From contig NZ_JALPVJ010000014.1 of assembly GCF_023544445.1 (NCBI RefSeq), positions 62,001 through 126,000 of the forward strand: a DNA stretch of 64,000 bases. Reading direction: 5' to 3'. Each line of letters begins with the position of its first letter. The stretch's first letter is position 1. A program made the position numbers and the translations under genes. The notes below the pieces were generated by a model, which was given only the letters and a program-made list of their open reading frames with translations, was not told the origin of the DNA and did not search any database. Shown piece after piece: positions 1 to 8,389 of the stretch. This stretch comes from Actinoplanes sp. M2I2 (GTDB taxonomy: Bacteria; Actinomycetota; Actinomycetes; Mycobacteriales; Micromonosporaceae).

Positions 1-2
1 AC

Positions 3-1166
3 AACGACATCCGCCGCTTCTTCACCATGCTGGGCACCCTGGTCCGCGGGCGCGTGGTCGTCGGCGGGTCGGCCGCCAACGCGGCCAAGAGCGCGCTCAC
101 CATCGCCGTGCGGTACGGCGAGTCGCGGCGGCAGTTCACCGCGCCGGGCGAGACGCGCGAGGTCGCACTCAACGACTACCTCGCCCACCAGCGCGTCCTG
201 GGGATCAACCTGGCCCACGCGTACGCCCTGCACTTCGCCCAGGACGAGCTGGTCAGCACCCTGCACGAGGTGCAGACGGCCGACGGGCCGGTCGACGAGC
301 ACCGGCAGCGCGAGCTGGAGTCGCGGGCGGCCGGGCTTAAAGCGGCACAGACCTGGCACGCGACCCGGGCCATCCAGGCCGCGCGCGAGGCCTGCGGCGG
401 CGCCGGCTATCTGGCCGAGAACAGGCTGCCCGGGCTGAAGGCCGACACCGACGTCTTCACGACGTTCGAGGGCGACAACACGGTGCTGCTCCAACTGGTC
501 GCCAAGGGGCTGCTCACCGGCTATCGGGACGCCTTCGGCTCGCTGGACGGGTGGGGCCGCGCCACCTTCGCCGCCGAGCAGGTGCGGGCGATGGTCCTCG
601 AGCGGACGGCGGCCCGGAGCCTGATCCAGCGGCTGATCGACGCCGTGCCCGGCCGGGACGAGGAGGTGGCCCTCACCGACCGCGGCTGGCACCTGGCGCT
701 TTTCGAGGACCGCGAGAAGCACCTGCTCGAGGGCGCGGTGCGGCGGCTGCGCCGGGGCGCGGGGCGCAAGGGCCGGCAGTTCGACATCTTCAACGACGTG
801 CAGGACCACGTGCTCGAGGTGGCCCGCGCGCACATCGACCGGATCGTGCTCGAAGCCTTCGTCGCCGGCATCGACCGCACCGCCGACGACGAGGCCCGGG
901 CGCTGCTCTCGCAGGTCTGTGACCTCTACGTCCTGAGCACGGTCGAGGCCCACAAGGGCTGGTATCTCGAGCACCAGCGCCTGACGCCGGCCCGGTCCAA
1001 GGCGGTCACGGCCCGGGTCAACGACCTGCTCCGGCGGCTGCGCCCGCACCTGACGACGCTGGTCGACGCGTTCGCCATCCCGGACGAGTGGCTGAACGCG
1101 GCGATCCTGCGCGAGGAGCCCGGCCGCCAGGACGTGATGGCCGCCGAGGACACCGCCGCCGAGTGA
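3..1166 (+). CDS. Acyl-CoA oxidase/dehydrogenase, C-terminal part (5' truncated)
   Basis: The frame is open from the left edge, so the N-terminal part of the gene lies outside the window; about 387 residues are visible. The visible part carries the acyl-CoA oxidase/dehydrogenase C-terminal helical region: YGESRRQF early on, then REACGGAGYLAENRLPGLK and a TFEGDNTVLLQLVAKG segment, which resembles the FAD/substrate region of acyl-CoA oxidases. The family oxidises acyl-CoA to trans-2-enoyl-CoA in beta-oxidation, passing electrons to oxygen or an electron-transfer flavoprotein. Length and the extended C-terminal half fit an oxidase (about 600-650 aa) better than a 380-aa dehydrogenase. It is convergent with the M48 gene, with a hairpin between them. 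Confidence 0.85.
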   Translation, partial: NDIRRFFTMLGTLVRGRVVVGGSAANAAKSALTIAVRYGESRRQFTAPGETREVALNDYLAHQRVLGINLAHAYALHFAQDELVSTLHEVQTADGPVDEHRQRELESRAAGLKAAQTWHATRAIQAAREACGGAGYLAENRLPGLKADTDVFTTFEGDNTVLLQLVAKGLLTGYRDAFGSLDGWGRATFAAEQVRAMVLERTAARSLIQRLIDAVPGRDEEVALTDRGWHLALFEDREKHLLEGAVRRLRRGAGRKGRQFDIFNDVQDHVLEVARAHIDRIVLEAFVAGIDRTADDEARALLSQVCDLYVLSTVEAHKGWYLEHQRLTPARSKAVTARVNDLLRRLRPHLTTLVDAFAIPDEWLNAAILREEPGRQDVMAAEDTAAE

Positions 1167-1173
1167 TTCCAGC

Positions 1174-1202
1174 GGCGGCGCGGCCTCGATACCCGCGCCG
1201 CC
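1174..1202. terminator. Bidirectional hairpin between convergent genes
   Basis: A perfect 10-bp GC stem (GGCGGCGCGG pairing with CCGCGCCGCC) closes a 9-nt loop just after the acyl-CoA oxidase stop and just before the stop of the convergent M48 gene. There is no long U tract, as is common in high-GC actinobacteria. Confidence 0.55.
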
Positions 1203-1211
1203 GCCGGAGGA

Positions 1212-2264
1212 TCAGGTGTTGTCCCCGCCCGAACCGCGGCCGTTCGCCCAGTTGCGGGCCCCGCGCGCGGCCGAGCCGACCAGGTCGGCCGCCCCGCCCG
1301 CGGCCCGGCGGGCCAGGGTGACCAGGGGGTCGGGCGAGTCGCGGAACGCGTCGCGGTAGCTGGACGCCGCCGCCTTCACGTCCGCGGTCACCGACGCGTC
1401 CCGGTCGTCGTCCCGGCGCGGATAGTCGCCGCCCAGGATCCGGCCGTACTCGCCCGAGTCGACCCATTTCTGCAGCTCGGCGGCGCGCGCCACCGGCACC
1501 GGCTCGCCGCTGAACACGGTCATGCCGATCTTGTGGATGCTGTCGCGCAGGTCGCCGCCGCCCTCGTACTCGGCCGCCTGCTCCAGGAACGCGGCCGTGT
1601 CGATCTGCGACAGGTCGCCTCCGCCGGCCTGCTTCATGAACAGCCGCAGCGACGCCGACGGATCCTGCTCGGCCAGCAGCCCGGCCCGGTCGGCCGACAG
1701 CTCGGCCTTGCGCCACCACTCGTACATCGCCGCGATGATCGCCCGGAGCGCGATCGCGCCGACCGGCAGCCAGCTGACGCTGGTGACCCAGCGGGTCAGC
1801 AGCGTCATGATCGTCTGGTACACGGCGTGGCCGCTGCGCACGTGGCCGATCTCGCGGCCGAGCAGCGTGCGCAGCTCGTCGTCGTCCAGTTTCTCGACCG
1901 CGCCCGTGCTGATCACGACGAACGGGCGGTCCATGCCGATCGCCTTGCTGGTGATCATCGGCGACTGGCTCACATACAGCTCCGGCCGCTCGGCCACGTC
2001 GAGCGCGTCGGCCGCCTCGGCGAACAAGCCGTGCACCCGCGGGTACTGCCGGTGGTCGACGCGGATCGCTCCGGCCAGGTACGACAGGCGGAACCCCCGC
2101 TCGTTCCACATGCCGAACAGGCCCCGCACCACATCGTCGAAGCCGCGCAGCTCCCGCAGCGCGGTGAGGGCGCCCCGGTCGGCCGGATGCTCCCAGGCCC
2201 GCGAGCTGATGCCGGTCAGGGCGACCCGCTGCCGCGCCGGCCGGTTGTCATCCTCGATGGTCAT
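1212..2264 (-). CDS. M48-family peptidase homologue with degenerate HExxH motif
   Basis: 350 aa. The ATG at 2264 has a GGGAG Shine-Dalgarno 7 nt upstream; the frame stays open further upstream but without a signal. The fold matches cytoplasmic M48 peptidases of actinobacteria: a region around KLDDDELRTLLGREIGHVRSGH, then a hydrophobic segment (TLLTRWVTSVSWLPVGAIAL) and a KAELSADRAG segment that supplies the third zinc ligand Glu and the conserved Asp. The zinc motif that should be HExxH reads REIGH: the first His is replaced by Arg (CGC codon), while the Glu and second His remain. Activity is therefore doubtful; it may be a non-catalytic relative or one with altered chemistry. No partner gene is evident next to it. 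Confidence 0.8.
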   Translation of the reverse strand: MTIEDDNRPARQRVALTGISSRAWEHPADRGALTALRELRGFDDVVRGLFGMWNERGFRLSYLAGAIRVDHRQYPRVHGLFAEAADALDVAERPELYVSQSPMITSKAIGMDRPFVVISTGAVEKLDDDELRTLLGREIGHVRSGHAVYQTIMTLLTRWVTSVSWLPVGAIALRAIIAAMYEWWRKAELSADRAGLLAEQDPSASLRLFMKQAGGGDLSQIDTAAFLEQAAEYEGGGDLRDSIHKIGMTVFSGEPVPVARAAELQKWVDSGEYGRILGGDYPRRDDDRDASVTADVKAAASSYRDAFRDSPDPLVTLARRAAGGAADLVGSAARGARNWANGRGSGGDNT

Positions 2265-2385
2265 CTGAATCTCCCGTCTGACGTTCCGGTGACGAGAATC
2301 CCGGATCGCGCCGCCGGGCACATCCGGCCGAGGACCCGGATCGGGGCCTCTCGGACTGCGACTTTCGGCCGATGCCGGGCCGGTA

Positions 2386-2415
2386 CTTCGGTAGGTGAAA
2401 CGACCAGTACCGAAG
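2386..2415. promoter_or_regulatory. Inverted repeat in divergent intergenic region
   Basis: CTTCGGTA and TACCGAAG form perfect 8-nt arms separated by 14 nt, in the 234-bp gap between the divergent M48 and alpha/beta-hydrolase genes, 84 bp before the hydrolase start. It looks like an operator or a leader hairpin. No regulator gene is adjacent, so the binding protein is unknown. Confidence 0.35.
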
Positions 2416-2498
2416 CCGGTGCCGCCCCGCCGGCGGAACCGCGAGAATCGAATGCGGCACAGCCGATGAGTTCGCGACCCGACGGGAGTCAGAGGGAC

Positions 2499-3353
2499 AT
2501 GACCGCAGAGACGCACACCATCACCACCTCCGGCGCCGAGATCACCTACGACGTGCGCGGCACCGGTCCCACCCTGTTGCTCATCGGTTCGCCGATGGAC
2601 GCGAGCGGCTTCACCACGCTGGCCGGGCACTTCCCCGACCGCACGATCGTCACCTACGACCCGCGGGGCGGCGGCCGCAGCAAACTCACCGGCGGCCAGA
2701 CGACCTCGACGCCCGAGCAGCACGCCGACGACCTGAGCCGGGTCATCGACGCGGTCGGCGGCCCGGTCGACGTCTTCGCCTCCAGCGGCGGCGCGGTGAA
2801 CGCGCTCGCGCTGGTCACCGCCCACCCCGATCAGGTGCGCACGCTCGTCGCGCACGAGCCGCCGCTGGTCACCGTTCTGCCCGACCGCGAGAACGCCTCG
2901 GTCGCGACGAAGGGCATCGCCGAGCTCTATCAGCGCGAGGGCACCGGGCCGGCGATGGTCCGGTTCATCATGATCGTCAGTCACCGCGGCGAGATCCCGG
3001 CCGGCTGGCTCGATCAGCCCGCGCCCGCCCCGGCCGACTTCGGGCTGCCCGCCGACGACAACGGCGACCGCAACGACACCCTGCTGGGCCAGAATCTTGT
3101 TACCTGTACGCACTACGAGCCCGACTTCGCGGCCCTGAGCGCGGCCCCGACCCGCATCGTGATCGCCGTCGGCGAGGAGTCGAAGGACGAGCTGGCCCAT
3201 CGGGGCGGGCTGGGCGTGGCCGCCGGTCTGGGCAGCCGGCCGGTGTGGTTCCCGAGCAACCACGCGGGCTTCCTGGGCGGCGAGTTCGGCCAGCACGGCG
3301 ACCCGGACAACTTCGCCGCCAAGCTGCGCCAGGTCCTCGACGAGCCGGCGTGA
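2499..3353 (+). CDS. Alpha/beta-fold hydrolase
   Basis: 284 aa. ATG at 2499 follows an AGAGGG ribosome-binding site. The order is that of a small alpha/beta hydrolase: oxyanion region LLLIGSPMDASG, a strand ending in TYDPRGGGRS, the nucleophile elbow DVFASSGGAVNAL (Ser within SSGG), and a C-terminal NHAGFLGG segment bearing the catalytic His. It is cytoplasmic, with no signal peptide. The TYDPRGGGRS motif is typical of esterase/hydrolase proteins common in actinobacteria. Substrate cannot be told. It ends in a strong hairpin shared with the convergent xylanase gene. Confidence 0.8.
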   Translation: MTAETHTITTSGAEITYDVRGTGPTLLLIGSPMDASGFTTLAGHFPDRTIVTYDPRGGGRSKLTGGQTTSTPEQHADDLSRVIDAVGGPVDVFASSGGAVNALALVTAHPDQVRTLVAHEPPLVTVLPDRENASVATKGIAELYQREGTGPAMVRFIMIVSHRGEIPAGWLDQPAPAPADFGLPADDNGDRNDTLLGQNLVTCTHYEPDFAALSAAPTRIVIAVGEESKDELAHRGGLGVAAGLGSRPVWFPSNHAGFLGGEFGQHGDPDNFAAKLRQVLDEPA

Positions 3354-3360
3354 CGCCGTA

Positions 3361-3403
3361 CGCCCGCCCTGGCCCGGAACGGAACGGGGGGCCAGGGCGG
3401 GCG
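3361..3403. terminator. Strong 15-bp terminator hairpin
   Basis: A perfect 15-bp stem (CGCCCGCCCTGGCCC with its complement at 3389-3403) closes a 13-nt loop, 7 bp after the hydrolase stop. It lies between two convergent genes and may stop transcription from both sides. Confidence 0.75.
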
Positions 3404-3410
3404 AGCCGGC

Positions 3411-3473
3411 TCAGCTACAGACCAGCTCAGCTACAGACCAGTTCAGCTACAGCCGGATCAGCGACAGGTCAGC
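3411..3473. repeat. Intergenic tandem repeat, period 15-16 nt, four copies
   Basis: Four copies of a unit beginning TCAGCTACAGACCAG run from 3411 to 3473. Copies one and two differ only in the last base; copies three and four are more diverged. The last copy contains the stop codon of the xylanase gene, so the repeat array reaches its 3' end. The array lies just beyond the hairpin at 3361-3403. Confidence 0.75.
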
Positions 3474-4563
3474 GGCGCGCGCGGGCCAGGGTGTCGCGGA
3501 GCGTGTAGTACGCGGGCTTCTTGGTGAAGTCCTCGAACATCACGGTGGCGGCGCCTTCGGCGGGGAAGAACACCGGCACCCAGGAGTACTTGTCGGTGAA
3601 GCCCCAGATGGTGAACGAATTACAGTCGTCGACCGCGAGGCACGCGTCCAGCGCGGTCTTGTAGTACGACGCCTGGGTCGTCAGCTGCTCGGCCGTCGGC
3701 ACGCCGCCCTCGGGCAGGTCCATCCGCACGTCGAGCTCGGTGATCGCGGTCTTGAGACCGAGGTCGTCGAAGCGCTGCAGCACGCCCGCCAGCTGGTCCG
3801 GAGCGCCGTAGCGCATGCTCAGGTGAGCCTGCGAGGCGAAGCCGTGCAGCGGGACGCGCTGCGCGAGCAACTCCTTGGCCAGGGTCTCGTAGGCATCGAC
3901 CTTGACGCCCGGCCACTCGACGCCGTAGTCGTTGAGGAACAGCTGAGCCCGGGGGTCGGCCTGGTGGGCCCAGCGGAAGGCGTCGGCGACGATGCCCGGG
4001 CCGAGCTCCCGGATCCAGATGTTCTCCTGGCGGTATTCGCCGTTCTCGTTGAAGATCTCGTTGGCCACGTCCCACTGCTGGATCTGGCCCCGGTAGCGGC
4101 CGACCACCGTGAAGATGTGGCTCTTGAGGATGGACCGCAGTTCGGCCTTGGTGAACGTGCCCTCGTTGAGCCAGGCCGGGTTCTGGCTGTGCCACAGCAA
4201 CGTGTGGCCACGCACGGCCTGACCGTGCTGGCGGGCGAACTTCACAATCGCATCGGCCGGCCCGAAGTTGTACTTGTTGCGCTCGGGGTGGATGAACTCC
4301 CACTTCATCTGGTTCTCGGGCGAGACCGAGTTGAACTCCTTGGCCAGCACCTTGCGGTAGGGCCGGTCGTAGGTGAACGGGTCGGGATAGGAGTGCTCGA
4401 CGTGGTGACCACCGCCGGCGACGGCGGTGCCGATCCGCAAGTCTCGGGGCGCGGCCGAGCGCAGCGTCTTGGTCTGCGGGTGCGCCTGCACCGGCTGGGC
4501 CACGAAACTGAGGGTGGCCGTGGTGGCGAGGACGGCCACCACGGTCCGGGCTGCTCTTCTCAC
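3469..4563 (-). CDS. Secreted GH10 endo-1,4-beta-xylanase
   Basis: 364 aa with a GTG start at 4563, chosen because AAGGAG sits 5 nt upstream and the next residues form a signal peptide (basic start, hydrophobic core, AxA cleavage near residue 27). The mature protein is a single GH10 TIM barrel. The acid/base Glu is E169 in WDVANEIFNE and the nucleophile is E276 in ITELDVRM; WHSQNPAW, NDYG and WGFTDKYSW are the expected sugar-site segments. It cleaves internal beta-1,4 bonds of xylan outside the cell. No carbohydrate-binding module or linker follows the barrel. It is monocistronic and convergent with the hydrolase gene. Upstream (4622-4629) is CGAAACTT, half of a motif seen before xylanase genes in Streptomyces, but the palindrome is incomplete. 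Confidence 0.93.
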   Translation of the reverse strand: MRRAARTVVAVLATTATLSFVAQPVQAHPQTKTLRSAAPRDLRIGTAVAGGGHHVEHSYPDPFTYDRPYRKVLAKEFNSVSPENQMKWEFIHPERNKYNFGPADAIVKFARQHGQAVRGHTLLWHSQNPAWLNEGTFTKAELRSILKSHIFTVVGRYRGQIQQWDVANEIFNENGEYRQENIWIRELGPGIVADAFRWAHQADPRAQLFLNDYGVEWPGVKVDAYETLAKELLAQRVPLHGFASQAHLSMRYGAPDQLAGVLQRFDDLGLKTAITELDVRMDLPEGGVPTAEQLTTQASYYKTALDACLAVDDCNSFTIWGFTDKYSWVPVFFPAEGAATVMFEDFTKKPAYYTLRDTLARARR

Positions 4564-4649
4564 AAGGACTCCTTCGAGGAACGTTCGGTGGGTTTCGCTC
4601 CCGTAACTTCCGGAGGTCCCTCGAAACTTATGTGTTACAACGGGGTCCG

Positions 4650-5189
4650 TCAATCTCTGGGGCGCAGCTCCCGGACGATCGTCGTGCCACTCTCCCCGTC
4701 GGACTCGGGGTCGCCGGTCTCGCGCGCGACCTCCCGGAAGCCGGCTTTGACGGCCACCGCGCCCGAGGCCCCGTTGCGCTCGTCGTGCTTGATGACCATC
4801 CGCTCGATCCCCGGCAGCGCCAGGCCGACCCGGCTGATCGCCCCGACGGCCGCGGTCATGTAGCCGCGCCCGGCGAATCGCGTTCTCGTCCAGTAGCCGA
4901 TCTCGAGCGTGCCCGGGCCCAGCCGGGTCATCAGCCCGATCGACCCGGCGAGCTCCCCCACCGTGGTGAAGACGGCGTAGTTGTACTGCGTGCCCGCGTC
5001 CCACTCGGCCCGCGACCGGGCGATGTACTCGTGCGACTCGGCCGGGCCGTACGCGTCGGTGGCCCAGGGAAGGAACTGCCGCAGTTCGGGCAGCGACTCC
5101 TTGATCGCCTCCGTGGCCGCGGCGGCCCACTCGGTCTCCCAGCGCTTGAGCACCAGCTCACCGGCATTGATCATCTCAGGCGGTTCCAT
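4650..5189 (-). CDS. GNAT-family N-acetyltransferase (RimJ/RimL-like)
   Basis: 179 aa from the ATG at 5189. The acetyl-CoA binding motif A is RTRFAGRGYMTAAV, followed by a RMVIKHDERNGASGAVAVKAGF segment typical of the RimJ/RimL group, which acetylates protein N-termini or small amines and antibiotics. The start signal is weak; the frame stays open to 5225. It lies upstream of the xylanase on the same strand but 86 bp away and probably separately transcribed. Substrate unknown. Confidence 0.8.
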   Translation of the reverse strand: MEPPEMINAGELVLKRWETEWAAAATEAIKESLPELRQFLPWATDAYGPAESHEYIARSRAEWDAGTQYNYAVFTTVGELAGSIGLMTRLGPGTLEIGYWTRTRFAGRGYMTAAVGAISRVGLALPGIERMVIKHDERNGASGAVAVKAGFREVARETGDPESDGESGTTIVRELRPRD

Positions 5190-5263
5190 GCGACGAGCTT
5201 TCCGGCCGCCGGCACCCGGCGGCAAGTCGTTTCGGGCGCGGCCCCCAGGGGCAAGGACCAGCC

Positions 5264-5362
5264 ATGAGCGCAGCGATGTGGATCGGGATCGCGATCGCCC
5301 TGCTGGCCGGAGTCATCGGCGTACCGATCGCTCTGGGACTTTTCCGCCGACGCGGCGACTGA
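5264..5362 (+). CDS. Small single-pass membrane protein (32 aa)
   Basis: A 33-codon frame starts with ATG at 5264, six nt after AAGGA. The peptide has a short start, about 20 hydrophobic residues (WIGIAIALLAGVIGVPIALG) and a basic LFRRRGD tail, so an N-out/C-in single-pass topology fits the positive-inside rule. Composition and a good ribosome-binding site support a real gene, but no family is recognised. It lies between two divergent-then-convergent neighbours and probably has its own promoter in the 4650-5189 gene's upstream region. Confidence 0.5.
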   Translation: MSAAMWIGIAIALLAGVIGVPIALGLFRRRGD

Positions 5363-5389
5363 CCGAGCCGGTATCTCTGCTCCCGGCGA

Positions 5390-6478
5390 TCAGTCGGCGA
5401 CCGGCCGGCACAGCGTGGTGACGATGCGGTCGATCTCGGCGAGGACGTAGGCGGCCAGTTCCCGCTGGGCCTTCTCCGCGGCCGGATCGGTCTCCTCCAG
5501 GTCGCCCAGCACGACGATGTTCTCGTCGTTCAGCGTCGCCGCCGGCGCTGTGTAGTTGAAGCTGCCGACGACGACGAGCCGCTCGTCCACGACCATCAGC
5601 TTGTGGTGCACCTTGCGGACACCGTTGCCGGGCGCGTTCTCGTACAGCTGGGCGCCCTGGACCTTGAGGGGCCCGGTGGCCGCCCGGGCCTGGCCGCCCT
5701 GGCCCCGGTCGAGCACGCCGCGCACCGGGATGCCGGCCTTGAGCAGCCAGAACATCGTGTCGTCGATGCCCGAGGACTGGGCGAAGGTGAACATCGCGAA
5801 GTCGACGCGGTGCTCGGCCTTGAGCATCTGCTTCATGATCTCCATCTCCGGGCCCTGGTGCGGCGCGAAGATCGGCTTGACGCGGATGCGGCCGAGCCGG
5901 AACTCGCGCGGCTTGGACTCGCGGCGTTCGCGCAGCTCGCCGAAGGTGCCGCTGCGCAGCCGCTCGAACTCGCGCAGGTAGAGCGACGCCGCCGTCTGCC
6001 CGTGCAGGATCAGCAGGTGGTTGAGGTTGTTGCCGTTGTCGTTGCGACCGGTGTCGGTGAGCGTGAAGTTGGCCGACCCGGTCAGCACGGCCGCCGTGGG
6101 CGCGCCCGGGTCCCGCACGATGAACTTCTGGTGGAAGAGCTTCGGGTTGAGGTCGGTGACCAGGTCGACCCCCGCGCGCAGCAGCGCCGAGTGGATGACC
6201 CGGTTGTGCTCGTTGCCGCCCGCGAGACTCCACGGGTCGGCCAGCGGCGGGTCCTCGACCAGATAGTCACCCTCAAGGATGACCTGCACAGCGACCTTGC
6301 GCGCCTTGGCCGCGAGCACCGCCTCGGCGACCGCCCGCGAGTCCAGCTCCTGCACCGCGATCAGCAACGAGTCGGTCGCGCCGGCGATGAAGTCGCGGAT
6401 CACCACGTCCAGGTCGTCCGGCCCGCCGAGCACGGCCGGTCCCGCGTAGAACTCCACACTGCCCAGGTCGATCCCCAT
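5390..6478 (-). CDS. Phospholipase D-like protein with two HKD motifs
   Basis: 362 aa. ATG at 6478. Two HxKx4D half-sites are present: FHQKFIVRD followed by GSANFT, and VHHKLMVVD followed by GSFNYT. This is the standard two-lobed PLD catalytic arrangement through a phosphohistidine intermediate. There is no signal peptide or membrane segment, so the protein is probably cytoplasmic. PLD-fold members include phospholipases, transphosphatidylases and nucleases such as BfiI/Nuc; sequence alone does not choose. No methylase or helicase is beside it, so a restriction role has no support here. Confidence 0.85.
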   Translation of the reverse strand: MGIDLGSVEFYAGPAVLGGPDDLDVVIRDFIAGATDSLLIAVQELDSRAVAEAVLAAKARKVAVQVILEGDYLVEDPPLADPWSLAGGNEHNRVIHSALLRAGVDLVTDLNPKLFHQKFIVRDPGAPTAAVLTGSANFTLTDTGRNDNGNNLNHLLILHGQTAASLYLREFERLRSGTFGELRERRESKPREFRLGRIRVKPIFAPHQGPEMEIMKQMLKAEHRVDFAMFTFAQSSGIDDTMFWLLKAGIPVRGVLDRGQGGQARAATGPLKVQGAQLYENAPGNGVRKVHHKLMVVDERLVVVGSFNYTAPAATLNDENIVVLGDLEETDPAAEKAQRELAAYVLAEIDRIVTTLCRPVAD

Positions 6479-6544
6479 GGCCTCAGTGTGCGGCCGGCCG
6501 GCGCTCGGCGGTGTCGCCTGCACGACGGGCCGTACAGTTCATCG

Positions 6545-7126
6545 GTGTCCAAGATCAAGGTCGCCCGCGTCCTGACCGAGGTGTTCGCACCCGCGGTCCT
6601 GGTCGCCGTGCTGCTGGTGGTGGTCGGCTTCCACGCCGGCAGCGAGCCGGGCGTGTCCCGGTGGTGGGGTGCGCCGGCCGCGTTGTTCACCGCCGGCATT
6701 CCCATGGCGTACGTCGTCCGGGGAGTGCGCCGCGGCCGGTTGACCAGCCACCACATCCCCGAGCGCGAGCACCGGCGCGGCCCGCTGCTGTTCGGCCTGG
6801 CGTCGGTGGCCGTCGGCACCGCCGCGCTGGTGCTGCTGGGCGCACCCCGCGAGCTGCTCGCGCTGCTGGCGGCCGGCGGCACCGGCCTGGTCGTCTTCGC
6901 GCTCGTCACGGCGTACTGGAAGATGTCGATCCACGCCGGGGTGGCCGCCGGGACCGTCGCGGTGCTGGTCGCGGTGTACGGGCCGATCGCGCTGCTCGGC
7001 GTGCCGCTGGTGCCGCTCGTCGGCTGGTCCCGGCTGGTCCTGTCGGCGCACACGCTCGCCCAGGTGGTGGCCGGGACGGCCGTCGGAGCGGTGATCGCCG
7101 CGACGGTCTTCCCGGCCCTGCGCTAG
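6545..7126 (+). CDS. PAP2-like integral membrane phosphatase, divergent
   Basis: 193 aa from the GTG at 6545. About five hydrophobic segments span nearly the whole chain. The PAP2 motifs are recognisable but weak: PEREHRR, WKMSIHAGVAAG in place of the PSGH motif, and SRLVLSAHTLAQVVAG in place of SRx5HxxxD, where the Asp is Gln. The family removes phosphate from lipid or undecaprenyl phosphates at the membrane. The divergence of motif 2 and 3 makes catalysis uncertain. It diverges from the PLD-like gene. Confidence 0.65.
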   Translation: MSKIKVARVLTEVFAPAVLVAVLLVVVGFHAGSEPGVSRWWGAPAALFTAGIPMAYVVRGVRRGRLTSHHIPEREHRRGPLLFGLASVAVGTAALVLLGAPRELLALLAAGGTGLVVFALVTAYWKMSIHAGVAAGTVAVLVAVYGPIALLGVPLVPLVGWSRLVLSAHTLAQVVAGTAVGAVIAATVFPALR

Positions 7127-7137
7127 CGCGTACCCGA

Positions 7138-8307
7138 TCAGTCGCCCTTGACGTTGACGATCTGGCGCAGCGTGTGCCGCACCTCGACCAGGTCGTCGGC
7201 GTCCCGCATGACCACGTCGATGGGCTTGTAGGCGCCCGGGATCTCGTCGAGGAACGCGTCGGTGTCGCGGTACTCGATGCCCTTCATCGCCTCCCGCAGC
7301 TGGTCCCGGGTGAAGGTCTTGCGCGCCTTGGACCGCGACAGCTGCCGGCCCGCGCCGTGCGGCGACGAGTTGAGCGAGACCGGGTTGCCCTTGCCGACCA
7401 CGACGTACGAGGCGTCGCCCATCGACCCCGGGATCAGCCCCGGCCGGCCCTTCTCGGCGTTGATCGCCCCCTTGCGCGACAGCCAGACCTTCTTGCCGAA
7501 GTGCTTCTCCTGCTCGGTGTAGTTGTGGTGGCACTGCACCCGCTCGAGCTCGCGCACCGGCCCGCCCACGTACTCGGCGAAGCAGTCCACGACCCGGTCC
7601 ATCATCTCGTCTCGGTTGGCCAGCGCGAAGTCCTGCGCCCACCGCAGCTGCCGGATGTAGGCCCAGAACTCGTCCGTGCCCTCGGCCAGGTAGGCCAGAT
7701 CCGGGTCGGGCAGGTCGATCCACCACCGCTTCATCGACTCCTGCGCCACCCGGATGTGATGCGTGGCGATCTTGTTGCCGACACCGCGCGAACCCGAGTG
7801 CAGGAACAGCCAGACCTGCCCGGTCTCGTCCGCGGTGACCTCGATGAAGTGGTTGCCCGAGCCGAGCGTGCCCAGCTGCAGCTCCCAGTTGCCGGCGTAG
7901 CGCGCCGGGTCGAACCCGGCCTTCTCCGCCTTCGCCGAGAGCTCGTCCAGCCGGCGCCGGGTCCGGTCCTCGGTCACGCTGACGTTGTACGAGCCGGCGC
8001 TGAGCGGTACGGCGTTCTCGATCGCCGTCCGCAGCTTCGCCAGTCCCGGCTTGAGCTCGTCCCGGTGGTACTGCGTGCGCACCGCGGCCATGCCACAGCC
8101 GATGTCGACCCCCACGGCGGCCGGGACGATCGCCCCCAGCGTCGGGATCACCGACCCGACCGTGGCCCCCTTGCCCAGGTGGGCGTCGGGCATGAGGGCG
8201 ATGTGCGGGAAGATGAACGGCAGGCGGGAGGCCTTCTCGGCCTGCTTGCGGGTCTCCTCCTCGAGCATGCTGGCCCAGTTGATGAGACGCTCGTTGACCT
8301 TCTCCAT
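7138..8307 (-). CDS. rtcB: RtcB-family RNA ligase
   Basis: 389 aa. ATG at 8307 is preceded by GGGAGGAG; a GTG nine bases upstream is too close to that signal. RtcB joins RNA 2',3'-cyclic phosphate or 3'-phosphate ends to 5'-OH ends with GTP and Mn. Signature segments are present: GVDIGCGM (metal Cys), LGSGNHF, HHNY, GSMGDASYVV and SSPHGAGR, which carries the guanylylated His. Length is at the short end for the family. No RtcA cyclase, RtcR regulator or archease is next to it. It shares an 82-bp promoter region with the divergent HAD gene. Confidence 0.92.
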   Translation of the reverse strand: MEKVNERLINWASMLEEETRKQAEKASRLPFIFPHIALMPDAHLGKGATVGSVIPTLGAIVPAAVGVDIGCGMAAVRTQYHRDELKPGLAKLRTAIENAVPLSAGSYNVSVTEDRTRRRLDELSAKAEKAGFDPARYAGNWELQLGTLGSGNHFIEVTADETGQVWLFLHSGSRGVGNKIATHHIRVAQESMKRWWIDLPDPDLAYLAEGTDEFWAYIRQLRWAQDFALANRDEMMDRVVDCFAEYVGGPVRELERVQCHHNYTEQEKHFGKKVWLSRKGAINAEKGRPGLIPGSMGDASYVVVGKGNPVSLNSSPHGAGRQLSRSKARKTFTRDQLREAMKGIEYRDTDAFLDEIPGAYKPIDVVMRDADDLVEVRHTLRQIVNVKGD

Positions 8308-8389
8308 GACGTTCACTCCTCCCGTGAGCGGTGGTGTCACGCTAGCCGCACAAGATCGCCCGGCGCCTCCGATTTACTCTCCAGGGGTG

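Noticed and set aside
4622..4629. CGAAACTT as a xylanase operator
   Set aside because: Only one half of the palindrome CGAAACTTTCG is present, so it is mentioned in the xylanase entry but not listed as a site.
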